Source: Irpex lacteus
Lineage: Eukaryota > Basidiomycota > Agaricomycetes > Polyporales > Irpicaceae
Reading direction: 5' to 3'
NCBI GenBank assembly: GCA_001986395.2
Contig: MQVO02000003.1
Span: forward strand, 1,364,001 to 1,428,000
Length of the DNA stretch: 64,000 nt
In this document: positions 32,836 through 44,121 of the stretch, in pieces
Numbering within the stretch: position 1 is the first letter of the stretch
How the letters are laid out: every line of letters begins with the position of its first letter
Notes under the pieces: model-generated
The model's database searches: none
The model's input: only the letters and a program-made list of their open reading frames with translations
What the model was told of the DNA's origin: nothing
Position numbers and translations under genes: made by a program

Positions 32836-34320
32836 ATGGACTCACCTCTGATCCTCCCAATATGCACAGTCCAACCCGACTTTGACGTCTCAGTGCGCGA
32901 TGTAGACGAAGGACTTGTCCCCGAAGAAAAGTTCTGGCTCTCGTGGTACAAGTCCGGCGAAGAATCCGTACATGGGCACGTTTCCGTCACCTTGAATGAG
33001 AATGACCGCAATCTTCTGGAGTACAATGGAGTGAAAGGCGTATCGTTCAGAGCTGGGACGGAGGTGAGTGTTGTGTGATGGATGGCGAGGTGGGTTGACG
33101 ATTGAACGATTAGGTTCTCATGGTCTTGTAAATGATCTAGGCGAATACGTACTTTGCTGCATGTGAGGGACGGGGCATCCCGTTCACGAAGGTGGTAGTC
33201 CCCGACAGGACGTTCTCGGACCCCTTACCCCAATCATCCAAAGGCGTAGTAAGTACTCACTACTACTTGTACTTCCAATGTCCTAAATGTCACAATGTAG
33301 TTCCAGAAAATAGCAGCCTTCGACATCGCCCCCGACGGCTCCCAATTCGCCACAGGCTACGACGACGGCTCCGTCTACCTCATCTCCACCTCCTCCCTAA
33401 AGGCACACAGCATCGCACGCAAAACCCACCTCTCCACCCTCACCTCCCTCCGCTTCTTCCCCTCCTCCCGCGTCCTCCTAACATCCAGCACCGACTTCTC
33501 CCTCTCCATCCTCCCCGCCGACCCACCAACCTCCTCTTCCCCTTCCTCTCCAGAGCCAACACGCATATCCCCCGTACGCACTCTCAAAGGCCACACCCGC
33601 GCAGTCACGTCCACAGCTATCATCGCACGCGGTCGTACCGTACTCTCCGCATCTAAAGACGCAACGGTGCGTCTGTGGGACGTCTCCTCTGGGACACAGA
33701 TCCGCTCGGTGGGGACGAAGAACTACACCTCCATCAACGCTATCAGCGCAGGCGAGAAAGCCGAAAGTGTCTTCACGACACCCCCGCCTGACGGTGTTCC
33801 TGGTTCACCACCTCCGCAGTCAGCTGTGGACCCTCGAGAAGTTGAGACGGCGGACAAAGTCGTGTATGCTGCTCTCTCAGACGGGAGCTTCGAGGTGTTC
33901 GATCTGAACACTAAGCTGTCCGTGTATCGACATCCAAAGGGGTCGTCGTCACTGGAATCTATCGCCTACTCTCCGGCGCACAGTCTGCTTGCGACGGGGT
34001 CGTTGCGTGGAGTCGTGACGGTGCATGATACGCGGTCGTTGGGGACGCCCTTGACCAGCTTCAAGCGGAACGAAGCGTCCGTGGAGGATATTGCGTTTGT
34101 CTCTGGTGGTAGTTCTGGGGATGTGGGGTTGGCGATTGCTACCTCGGACGGTCTGCCGTATGTGGCGAACGTCAGACCAGAGGGGCCATCTGTACGTGCA
34201 GAGCTGATTGGGACGGACTGCGATGGTGTGAGGAGTGTGAGGGTTGGGAGTGAAGGTGCTATTTGGACTGCAGGTGATGATGGTGTTGTGAGACGGTATG
34301 GAGGTGTGAACAGTTCATGA
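32836..34320 (+). CDS. WD40 protein of the PAAF1/Rpn14 proteasome-chaperone type
   Basis: Likely homologue of human PAAF1 and yeast Rpn14, which bind the proteasomal ATPase ring during assembly of the 19S base. Exons 32836-33063, 33141-33248 and 33307-34320 join in frame to 449 residues. The start MDSPLILPICTVQPDF was chosen as the first ATG after an in-frame upstream run. The N-terminal part (EKFWLSWYKSGEESVHGHV) is the non-WD head; repeats follow: KIAAFDIAPDGSQFATGYDD, then GSVYLIS, RTLKGHTRAVTSTAII, LSASKDATVRLWDVSSG, VVYAALSDGSFEVFDL, SLESIAYSPAHSLLATGS and AIWTAGDDGVVRRYGG. Only one repeat keeps the full GH...WD pair, as in PAAF1. Its stop is 172 bp from the convergent DUF1295 gene. WD40 identity is certain; the proteasome role is inferred from architecture. 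Confidence 0.8.
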
Positions 34321-34492
34321 CGTGTATTATTTGCAGTCACGAGTGTAGCGAGAATGTATTGTACAACATGTATCAACAAGAAAGAGGTATCATTAGGTCC
34401 CGTACTACAAAGTATGCAGAACGACCGAAAGAGCAACGACAGCACACACATACGAAACTTTATTATGTCTGAGTCCCAAACTGGCGCAAGAT

Positions 34493-35834
34493 TTACTCAG
34501 TCTTCTGTGGCCAATCCTCACCAAACAGCATTTTATCCACCTTTCCCTTCTTTCCCTGCAGCCCCAACAACCAGCCCCAAACAGGAGTCAAGAACGGCAC
34601 GAACATCGCCACGCGCTGCTGATACGCCTTGTATCCTTCGGGATACTTCGACAACGAGATGGACTCTGTAAAGATTGTGGAAGAGAAGAAGAGGGTGCAG
34701 AGAACGAGAGAGGGGGCGAGTGGGAGGAGGGCGCTCCAGGCGGTGTTTTTGTTGGTTATGGCGGGTGATTCGGGTGCGAGGATTGGGAAGAATGTGATGA
34801 TGATCTGTAGAGCGATATTAATTGTTAATCTCGGACAAGTCAAGAAGCAGAAGAAAGCTGACCCAGAAGGTTTGTTCGCAAAGGAAGTTCGGGTGCCTCG
34901 ACCACGCCCATAAGCCCTTCGTCACGAAGCCGCGTTTCGCATCCGTGATGGTCCATCCGCGGTTAGCGAACGGCCAGTCATTCTTCACTACGACGCCGTC
35001 GTGCTTGAAGGTCTGGAAAGAGTACTGCTGATTATCCGCGGTAAACTCAGTGGCAAGCACGAGAAGGGCAGAAGCAGCCAGAAGGTAGTCTGATGTGCTC
35101 AGTGCTTGGGGTTCTTGCCAGACCGCAATATATGTAGGAATTCCGAGGAGGAAGAGGATGACGTTCTGGATTGCCGCTGATAATCGGCATATAGGTGAGT
35201 AAGATGATAGAAATAGAAAGAGTGTTGCGACCCACCGATAAAGGTCAAATTGACGACTTGAAAAGCCCATGCAGGGATCCTCTGTCTGAGTACAGCCCAA
35301 CGGTAATCTTCGTCACTCCTGAGTGTATGCGTGTGTAATTAGGACCGGCCGAAATCAGGAATGAAGTCAAGCTTACAGGTTAAAAAGACCTCGTCTCCAT
35401 GTGTTATACGAGAGTCTAGTGCCTCATTAGCATCGTGCTCATTGAGCTCTGAGGTAACATACCTGCTCATCCACAAGAACTGTAGCATCTCTCATTAGTG
35501 GCAGCTTAGCCTGTGGAACAAGGTGTAGACTTACAATGAGGCCAAACATAACTAGAGCCCTCGGGTTCCACGTCGTGGCTATAGTGTTATCGACAGCTTC
35601 AGGTGTAAAGGGATAAAGCGGCAGGGGAGACACCCTAGGCCAGAGAGGAAGCAGAGCAAAGTACGCAGTGTATATGGTCGGCATAAACGTCCATATTCTG
35701 TCCACCTGCGAAACATTGCCCGTCGCAACAGACAGAACGTAGCATGCACCGGTGGTGTATATGCATATCTTGACTGGCCATTGCAGCGACGGTGGAATTC
35801 CGTCTAAGACGTGTTGAAGTGCCGCAGGAGGCAT
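34493..35834 (-). CDS. DUF1295 integral membrane protein, steroid-5-alpha-reductase-like
   Basis: Polytopic membrane protein of the DUF1295 family, within the fold group of steroid 5-alpha reductases and isoprenylcysteine methyltransferases. The start at 35834 gives MPPAALQHVLDGIPPSLQW. Segments include ICIYTTGACYVLSVATGNV, RIWTFMPTIYTAYFALLP, FLWMSRLSYNTWRRGLFNL and NVILFLLGIPTYIAVW. The diagnostic C-terminal cofactor region is RGFVTKGLWAWSRHPNFLC followed by EQTFW, matching the family SRHPNxxxE signature. FFSSTIFTESISLSKYPEGY with the KYPxY motif and a basic end (GEDWPQKTE) complete it. Six or so short introns, one near 34805-34860 splitting the signature region. The substrate is unknown. 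It is divergent from SDE2 with 341 bp between. Confidence 0.88.
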
Positions 35835-36175
35835 AGTAGTTGTGGGCGGAACTTTGACGAGGAGCAGAACGCGCCGAATGTTGATGACAGAGTCGAGGGC
35901 GTCGTTGGCGGTGGGGGTTGTGGAGAGAGACTCTGGGAACGTTGGCTGGACGACTAAATACTGCGCTCACTGAGCGGGATTCGATCATGCGACGCGTTCA
36001 GCATCATCGCACGCGTAGACGATCGTGAACTCCACGAGCACGTGAGGCTCTTATTTGTGGTTATTTGCTACGGCGCTTGACCTGCTTGATCCCCAGCGCT
36101 TCAATCAAGTGGACTCTATCAGCGCACTCATTCTACACTCATTCAGCTCGCCACCGTCCTGCCCGTCCTGCAGCC

Positions 36176-37114
36176 ATGTCGACCACCGTCATCGTCTCTA
36201 CTTTCCCGCCCTTCCCGACACTCAGCCTCGCCGTCAGCCACGATGTCCCCTTTGGCGAGATCTACGAGCTCTTAGCAGACCGCTACGAGAACCTTCCTCG
36301 CAATGACTCTCCCAACTTCGACCTCGTACTCTCTCCCCACTCTGGCCCTATCCCCTCTCCAAATGTACCCATCTCGTCTCTGTTGACTAGCACTGCCGAT
36401 GAGCTTGTTACTCTGCGTCTCATCCCGAGACTTCGAGGTGGAAAAGGAGGTTTCGGCTCGCAGCTGCGTGCCGCCGGTGGACGTATGAGCAGTCAGAAGA
36501 CAAGCAACAACGATTCTTGCCGTGACCTCAGCGGCCGCAGACTAAGCACGATCAAAGAGGCCAAGCGGTACGTCTTCTCTTTCCTAATAATCAGCTTCAT
36601 AATGCTGACTTGCTCACATCAATCAGACTGGCAGAGTACATTGAGAGCGAGCCGCTTCGCAAGAAGGCCCAGCAGGAGGCGCAGAAGGCGAAGCTCGAGG
36701 CTCTGGAGAAGAAGCTTGGTATAGACCCCGCTACAGGTGCTGGCCCGTCTGAGCCTCTCGCGGGGAAGAAGCACAGACTTGATGATAATGAGTACGTCGA
36801 GCAAAGCAGAGAATTGGTGGATAACGTGAAGAGTGCTGTCGCTGCTGGTAAGCAACACCTCCCCTCCATCCTTCATCTGATATTGAATACTGTTGTCATA
36901 ATCAGGCTTCCTCAAGAAGAAGAAGAAGGCCAAGACGTCACCGCCTCCCGCTCCTGAGCCTTCTGCTGCAGCGTCAGTAGCCAAAGCCGCCTCTTCAGCT
37001 GTAGTCGCTGCGGAGGAAAAGGCGTCCGCCGTTGCTGAGAAGGTTCTCAGCGCACCGGAGACGGCACCTGTGGCGATAATTGCGTCAGCAGCTGTCGGTG
37101 TAGCCAGTGCTTGA
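36176..37114 (+). CDS. SDE2: SDE2, ubiquitin-fold splicing/genome-stability factor
   Basis: Homologue of fission-yeast and human SDE2, made as a precursor with an N-terminal ubiquitin-like fold that deubiquitinases cut after GG, releasing a C-terminal part that enters the spliceosome. Three exons (36176-36567, 36627-36847, 36906-37114) join in frame to 273 residues. The ubiquitin-like part runs to [10 protein letters not shown]; the cut site and activated N-terminus are [19 protein letters not shown], followed by [20 protein letters not shown] and RLAEYIE, all near-invariant in the family. A charged coiled coil follows ([12 protein letters not shown]), then [10 protein letters not shown] and an Ala-rich tail ending VGVASA. 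In fission yeast Sde2 helps excise particular introns. The start ATG lies in a typical CAGCC context. Very secure. Confidence 0.96.
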
Positions 37115-39025
37115 GCGTTGAGTACTAAGTACCGATGCTGAGGCCTGACCAGTGAAGATATGGTGTTTGGTGTTTCTTATACTTTGTGTGATTTGTTTAA
37201 GCACAGTGTAAGACCAATCTTCAGCCTCTCATTACCCCTGTATCTTACCTTGGAGTCCTCGTACAGACTGTTCCTGACGCATTCTACGACCAATGATGTA
37301 GATTCACTGGTGTTACAGTACTTTGCGCATGCGAAACTCTGGCTCGAGTGATTTTATTGCAGCGAGCTAGAAATTGTAGACTCGTCACTCATATGCATAA
37401 GACATTGTCTATCCACTTTCCTGACTCTCAGTTGAGATGGCACTAGACAAAAATACTTAGCAGAAGCAACTTGAATGACAATAAGCGCATCAAAACGGCG
37501 GTGGTGGTGGCGGGAATTATCAGGATGCAGTTTCCGGTGGAACGATAGCCTCAACAGGAGGAGTGAATTGTAACCTACACATGTGTAGCCTCTGTAAGTC
37601 ACGGTAAGCCAAACGAACCTACGTTTAACTACCGGACTGCGCCACGCCGATTTGATTGCGGAGGGTTCCCGCCGCCTCACAGATCAAAAAGGAAGTTTCG
37701 GAGGCAAAAGTCCTTATGAGCTTTGAGAAATTTGAGACACCGACTTCGAAAGTTTTGGGGTCCTTTCTACCTGATTAAAAGCCTCCCTAGGATTGGCTAA
37801 TTCGCTCGAGTAGGCGCTCTCTGGCTGCTATCCTCAATCCTTGTCCGGTGTCACTCACATGCGTTATAAGCACCTTTGTTCCATCGGTATTTGTAACATT
37901 TTTTCTCGTTGGGCTGTGCAGAGGAAATTTAGGCTCGTGACCAGCCTCTATATACCTCGTACCTCGGAATAGAAGGAAATATAAGTTTCGAGCAAACATA
38001 GCCAAAAGTGGCAATCTGGACCCCTGCCACTGAGTGGGCGGAGGTACCCCCTGCACTCCCCGATTTGAATCTTGCCCCCTTTTGCTTGAGTCTGCCGTGA
38101 TAAGACTCTGAGCAGGCCACCGCAACTCGTCCGAGGTATGTTACTATACGTTTAATCATCCTTGGCATTTCTTATAGGCAATAGGAGAGACTGGTCATCT
38201 ACTTACACACGCTTGCTTTTGTTCATTGTCGTACGTGTGAAAATCACTCTGTCGAACAGCTTATAACTCTCTGCACTGATGTGCTGACAGTAAAGCGCTA
38301 GAAACCACTGTGGAAGGACATCTTTTCTACTACGATTAATTTTTCTCACATAGCCAGAGTTGTCACGGTGATGCTGTTGAGGATTTGAAGTCCACTGCGA
38401 CTTCTGCATCATGCTCAGGAACCTTTAGGCACCAAAGCTGGTCGGTGTGCCTAAGGGATACTGCTACCCACACGGCACTCAGCTCTCATATGAGCAGTGT
38501 GTACACCATCGCAATACTTTAGTTTAGGAATGGACTACCGGGATGCAGATGATACTTTTTATCGGAGAATACGTATTTGCGACTAGTGGACTTATACATG
38601 ATGCATGACCCGTGCACAACGTATCGCGTGTGTAGGTGAGCTTCCTAATTCAGGTTGCCTGGTATTCTTACGTGATTGACGGCGACGTTTGACAGTCATT
38701 CCCGCGACTTACTAGGTTCTATCATTGAATGGAAGACAAGACTCGGGGGCATAGGCGACCATATGCCATATGTATGGTATAGCCATGGTACCGCCCTCAA
38801 CGCTATACTGCATTCGTCTTGCATCTGAGACGCTCTCAAGACCTTTGGCGCACTGGCAGGACCCTGTACGGAAACACAGCATGGTTGCAGTGAATAAATA
38901 AGTATCTCTTCGCGATACAGCCTGATCTACGTAGACATCCTCACCTTCCCCCCTGTCAAGCCTCCTCTACTCAGGCTGCCACTCCATTGTTCAGTCTTCG
39001 CGCTCTCACTAGCAGTTGTTCTACT
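37115..39025. other. 1.9-kb gene-free stretch
   Basis: No gene, tRNA or repeat recognised. Minus-strand frames at 37354-37680 and 37787-38168 read as chance frames. It marks the passage from compact housekeeping genes to the more accessory part. Confidence 0.45.
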
Positions 39026-42000
39026 ATGCGGTGAGTAGTAAGTTCGCTTTGTGGTTAAGATAGGAGTGCCTGATATCCTCTTACCCAGCACTCGCGTCCA
39101 ACGGAAAACCCGTGGTTCAGACTCCTCCATCACTCAAGGACTTGTAGCACTATCAGATATAGCATCGACCTCAGGCTCTACGCGCCGACAGCCGTGGCAG
39201 TGGACGCAACGGCTGAGAGACCAAATCATGATTTTTGTCTTTCGCAGGAAACGACTCGAAAAAACATCTCGAACGGCGGTTACCCCCGAAAATACGGACA
39301 AAACTATGAACCTCCAGCCTACAGGCAGCTTGATGCCACTGCCGATGGACGGCGGCGGCGGCCCTGCCTATTGCGATACCAACGTCCAATTCTCTCATCC
39401 GATTTTTCATCCTGTCCAAACTTCTGCCCCGGCCGACTACGCTTTATCGTTCGATAACCGGGTACCAGCAATGTCACATTTCGCACAAGAGAACCGCAGC
39501 ATAGTTACTATGGACACTGTAGGCACAGATTCCACTACAGGAGAGACGCCGGATATTACTCTTGAGAAACTCAAAGAGCCCCTGGCAAAGATTTTAGACG
39601 TGTTGAATAGCATCGCTTCCGCACATCCAATAGCACAGGTATGTGATGTACTCCATAAGCATCTGCGTCAAAATTCTAAGCAATGTTCTCAGGTTATTGT
39701 TGGCAGCCTTACGGTGTGTCCAGAATATCCTTTGGTCGTACTAACAAACCTCTTACACGCCACTTATCAGGCAATCTTCAAAGCCGAGCTAGATCGTGGC
39801 GAAAATGAGATAAAGGTGGTGAAATTACTCGAGGATATGGTAATTATGCTCGCTCCTCTGATTCTTTACTGCGTGGATCCAATTATTAATCTAAACAATG
39901 TAGGTCACTAATTATTCAATTATAACAACCTGCAGCATTGCCTTCGACCCCCTGTCTCATCTTTTTCAACAATTCCGCGATTGTCTTACGCATATATCTC
40001 ATACTCTCAAGGCATTTCGTAAGTAAGTTGTGTATAACCAATACCTTCCCCACTCAATTTGCGTCGGTTTGCACAGGGAGATTCTGCAAGTACGTTTCCA
40101 TACAACATACATTTAAGTCCAGGCAGAACTGATAATGGTGGATTATAGAAATTTCTACAAGGATTCTTCCTTTCGCTGGGTCCGTGAGTAAATCATACTG
40201 TGTACTCAGGTCATCATGATATTGGGATAACTGAACTACCGTTTCCCACTAGGCCGTGTAATATGGGCCTCTTTTGATAAAGGCCGGCTGGTAGAGTTCT
40301 CCTGCACATTCAGGGAACATAAAGAGCAATTACAATTTATCATCATAAGCAAGTCTTTCCTCGAGACGACTTCGATACGTCAGACCCTTCAAAGCTGGTT
40401 GCATATCGGTTCGGGCCACATCGACAGGAACAATCTCGAACGCAATGTTCACACACGCGTCAAGAATATGTCTCCATGGTCATTAGCCATTACACCCGAA
40501 TCCATTCTCAGCGTGAGTTATGTCATTCCATGGAATGCTTTTCCCGTATTCACTGGGACGCACTGGTAGCCGGACAGCAGACATATCGCAGATTTTCGCA
40601 AACGATTAATCAAGGATATTGTTTCAGCTCATAAACGTGGGGCTGATGAGCACCTTCCGGGGGCCTACGAGGTGGACACAATCGGGTAAGTCGCCACCAT
40701 ATCCCCATCCAGGGTATATGTTTGATATGCACACGGCTCCACAGGGAGGCGCAAGAGCTACCAGAGATCTACGATATTGGGTGCATCAACGAAGACTCGA
40801 TTAGAGCGTTTTGGAAAGGTATGTTCTGAATATCACAATGAATGCTTAAATGAGGGCCGCGCATAACTGTCTGTCAGATAGCATTGGTGAATCCACACAC
40901 GAGAAGGCTGCGCACATTCTGAACTGTATGTGTGTTCAGTGACTATCTTCTTAAGTTTATGCGATGACGTCGATTCTTATAGCCTTGTACAAACATTTTC
41001 ACAATCTCTTTACTGAGTATAAACATAACAATGGCCAACCTCATCCCGACGCGTGGACGTTATATTTCCTTTCGGGTGTCGAATGTGAGTACCAGCTGTT
41101 AAGTACGAATTTCGTCACAAATATCTTACCACCACAACATTACTGTGCAGTCTATGGAGCGATAGGTGAGCGAATCGATGAAGATGCAAGCGGTTTCATC
41201 TCTGCACACGAGGTAATCAATAAAGCATCCCATAGGTACTCCTCCGACTGATGCTCTCATTGAAACCATTCAGATGAACGACTTCATCGCAGCAAAACCC
41301 CAAGATGATGACTGGAGCTTTCCTGCATGGATTGCGTTGTATGTATAATGAAAAACCGACGTCTACTGTCGTGACACTAATGACCATGTTTACAGCTGGG
41401 CGGTGGGGTCATACATGGTCAAAAACAGGCAGGTTCTACCAGTTAATTCTACCACCGTCCAATATTGACGTACTTGTAGCTACGAAGCTTCCATACGCAA
41501 TTCAATGAAACAACTCCGTTCTTTGCGGGTGAAGCCCACCAATGAAGGACATGCACAAACCCTCTGTAGTGCACTCAAGAAAATTGGTACCATCAAGCTC
41601 AATTGCACCTTACTACGCCCCCTCGGCGAGATAGACAGGGTGCCAGAAGTGAAAAGTGCTCTTGAGAGACTCTGTAAATCATGGAAAACCATGGAATCCA
41701 GCGACATCGAAGGCTGCCTGATTCGTATGAGCTACACTATCAAGGACGCGGCTTCGCTCAATGAACTCACTCATGGCCAACCTCTAGAGCGAGTACGTAC
41801 CACTGATCAAGTTCGAACATCTACTAAGCATACCACCAGTCAATTCTGTGCATCATCTCATTACTATTGAAGCGGCACGTGGAGATACTAAAGCGTGCAG
41901 AAACCGATGAAGTTTCGGGGGTGGAGCTCCATGCCATGCAAAGTAGTTGGGATACTATATTCTCTGCCTTCCAACGACGAAGGGAGGTGCTCACAGAGAT

Positions 42001-42097
42001 ATGGGAGCAACAAAATGTCGACGTCTCGCAACGACTCGACTTACATGGGGGAGGTATTTTCAAGCGATGGTACACGAAAGTAAGCGCCTCTACCTGA
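39026..42097 (+). CDS. EF-hand protein of an agaricomycete-specific type, 17 exons
   Basis: Unknown function. I rebuilt 17 exons, all in phase: 39026-39030, 39089-39638, 39693-39713, 39771-39839, 39904-40018, 40077-40089, 40149-40183, 40253-40512, 40570-40685, 40745-40818, 40878-40925, 40983-41084, 41151-41212, 41274-41338, 41396-41407, 41480-41792 and 41873-42097, giving 694 residues. The N-terminus is basic, then Gly/Pro-rich. A helical middle region (EKLKEPLAKILDVLNSIA; FRDCLTHISHTLKAFRRFC; LVEFSCTFREHKEQLQF) resembles the helical N-domains common in expanded agaricomycete families. A canonical EF-hand loop, DEDASGFISAHE, has Asp, Asp, Ser and a final Glu at positions 1, 3, 5 and 12, so calcium binding is likely. 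WSFPAWIAFWAVGYEASIR follows, then C-terminal helices. The five-base first exon is the weakest point. The C-terminus may extend by one more exon near 42139. Confidence 0.72.
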
Positions 42098-42206
42098 TAC
42101 TTCAGTTATACTTAAGGCTTATTATCATAATACTAGAAATCAACAATTCGCACATGGGCGAGGCGAGGGGCTTGGGTCGACAGTTGCATGATCTCTTTCG
42201 CGTCTC

Positions 42207-42388
42207 ATTGCGAGCGTGTACTAGAATTGCTTCTCATATGCTTCGTTTGTTATCTGTGTGTCCATTAGTCATGTATTATACCGTGGTGCTGTCCAAGATT
42301 GCGAGCGTTTGATAGAATTGTTTCTCTTATGTTTTGTTTGCTACTTGTGTATCCATTAAGTCATGTATTACCCGGGGTGTTCTCCAAC
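42207..42388 (+). repeat. Diverged 91-bp tandem duplication
   Basis: Two head-to-tail copies, 42207-42297 and 42298-42388, each starting ATTGCGAGCG and passing through CATTA(A)GTCATGTATTA. They differ mainly by C/T exchanges, for example CATATGCTTCG versus CTTATGTTTTG. Non-coding, just 3' of the EF-hand gene. Confidence 0.8.
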
Positions 42389-42418
42389 TTCCCAGCAACG
42401 AGAGTCACGGCTCTCAGG

Positions 42419-42996
42419 CTAAGGCAGAGGACACCAGGAACCGGCACCCCTTATGTAAGCGGGCGCTTAGTGACGTAAGCGGCAAAATATGGGTCTGAAG
42501 TGACTCTCATGAGGGTTACATGTGAGACTTACGCATGTCGCCCGCAGGGCGAATTTTTTTCAGGCATGAAATAAATTATAGGTGTCCGAGAGTCTTTCTG
42601 TATGCCCTAGCAACATGTAAATTGTGTTCGCAATGCCCGACATGTCACGACAGTTGCAGAAAATGCTTGCCCACCAATGGTAAGCAAGCTTATGCAGAGA
42701 GACGCCCATTAGACGCCTGGCAAAATCGAGAGGTCGAAAATACGAAGTCATGCTCAGACGCGTCGAAAATGTGAATAGATGCGTTTGGCACAAATATGCT
42801 TTTCGGGGAAATAACTTGCTCAAAAAAGTATATATCAAAATTTTGTTTGCTGAGAACTGTTCCGCATAACATTAGAAACAACTCTCTGAAGACAGTTTCC
42901 GACAGTTGAGGATGTCGGGGGAGGTATAAGCTTCGTCGTCGTCAGTGGGCGCCTGCTTACATAAGGGGTGCCGGTTCCTGGTGTCCTCTGCCTTAG
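42419..42996. mobile_element. MITE-like element with 48-bp terminal inverted repeats
   Basis: Bases 42419-42466 and the reverse complement of 42949-42996 match at 47 of 48 positions (ends CTAAGGCAGAGGACACC and GGTGTCCTCTGCCTTAG). Weaker similarity continues some 10 bases inward. The 480-bp interior has no transposase frame, so it would be a non-autonomous element of 578 bp. Each terminus has a TA dinucleotide next to AGGCAG, consistent with a TA target of Tc1/mariner-type elements, but the TA is part of the palindromic ends so target duplication is unproven. Confidence 0.75.
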
Positions 42997-43337
42997 TAAA
43001 TAAGTAGTTCAATTTGTAATTGTCTAAAATACTCAAGAATCTCTGCGTAGTATCTTTAAGTTTTGGAAGTTGAGTATAAGATACGACACCGAACGCAGTT
43101 AGCATAATTGAATATACAGTAGTTCAGACCTATGGAACCGTCTACGAGTACTACGCTAGAAGTGCTCAGTTCAAAACTCAGCAAGAGTAGCAGTGTATCA
43201 AGGTCTTTGAACTGATATTCTAACTTCGTTAAAATCGACGTCCGTCACTGGTGGGTTGTCCGGTTTTCACTTGACGCTGTAATAGTGCCCAGTGACTGCG
43301 GTAGTGGATGTAGCTGTAGAAAGCCGAGGGAAGGCAT

Positions 43338-43772
43338 ATGCTCCAACTGTTTCCAGATGCAGAGCTCGATTGTCTGTCGTGCCTGCGGGAATATGGCATT
43401 GCTTCCCAATCCTTTAATTATATCCTGACTTCACCAGACTGCGCAACACGAGCACATACCTTAAGGATATTGTGGATGGCAGGACTCGGAGGTGCATGCG
43501 ATATGGGCGTGAGAGGAAAGGTGTCCGAGGTTGACATCTTGTCATTAATTGAGATAGCAGGAAATTGTGAGATGTACAGTAGCAGGCAAAACTTAGAGCG
43601 CACAAAGCAATCGTTAGAATTATCAAACATCTCCAGGGTTATAGTGCGTATGAGGAGAGTCGGTAGGTATCCAAAAAGGCAGTCAACGCAGTTCCGCGAG
43701 GTAATGCAGCAAGCGCCCCGCGTGAAGCGTGAGGCAGGCAGCTCGAGCAGGCCTAGCGGGTTGGCACGTTGA
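43338..43772 (+). other. Doubtful 144-codon open frame
   Basis: An open frame beginning MLQLFPDAELDCLSCLREYG and ending SSRPSGLAR. It resembles nothing I know, lacks clear splice signals, and lies among element and repeat remnants. It may be a decayed gene fragment or chance. Confidence 0.2.
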
Positions 43773-44121
43773 CTCACGCCAATAGGTGACTGGAGTCAGC
43801 GTGAAAACTGACAACTAGAGGACTGAAATTATCAGCTCGCTTGGTTGTGTTAAGGGCTAGATCCGGACCACACCACATTGAATGGAAAGCAGGATAGGAG
43901 GCTCACATGTCGCGAAGGCTGAATGATATCGAGTCGGTTTAGTAGTATCCTCATGCGATAAAAGCTTGACGCAAACCGGTATGCAAGTGCGATGTGATAT
44001 GACCACAGTCTTGAGAGCTTGTACGTACCATAAGACACAGCCCTCTCTTCACTCTACCCAACGACAGACAGAAATATCCATGATACCTACTTCCTGTCAG
44101 ATATATTCTTCGACGACATCA

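Noticed and set aside
39840..39935. Apparent frameshift in the EF-hand gene
   Set aside because: A 64-nt intron at 39840-39903 (GTAATT donor, TGTAG acceptor) restores phase and gives a coherent helix, so no frameshift is needed.
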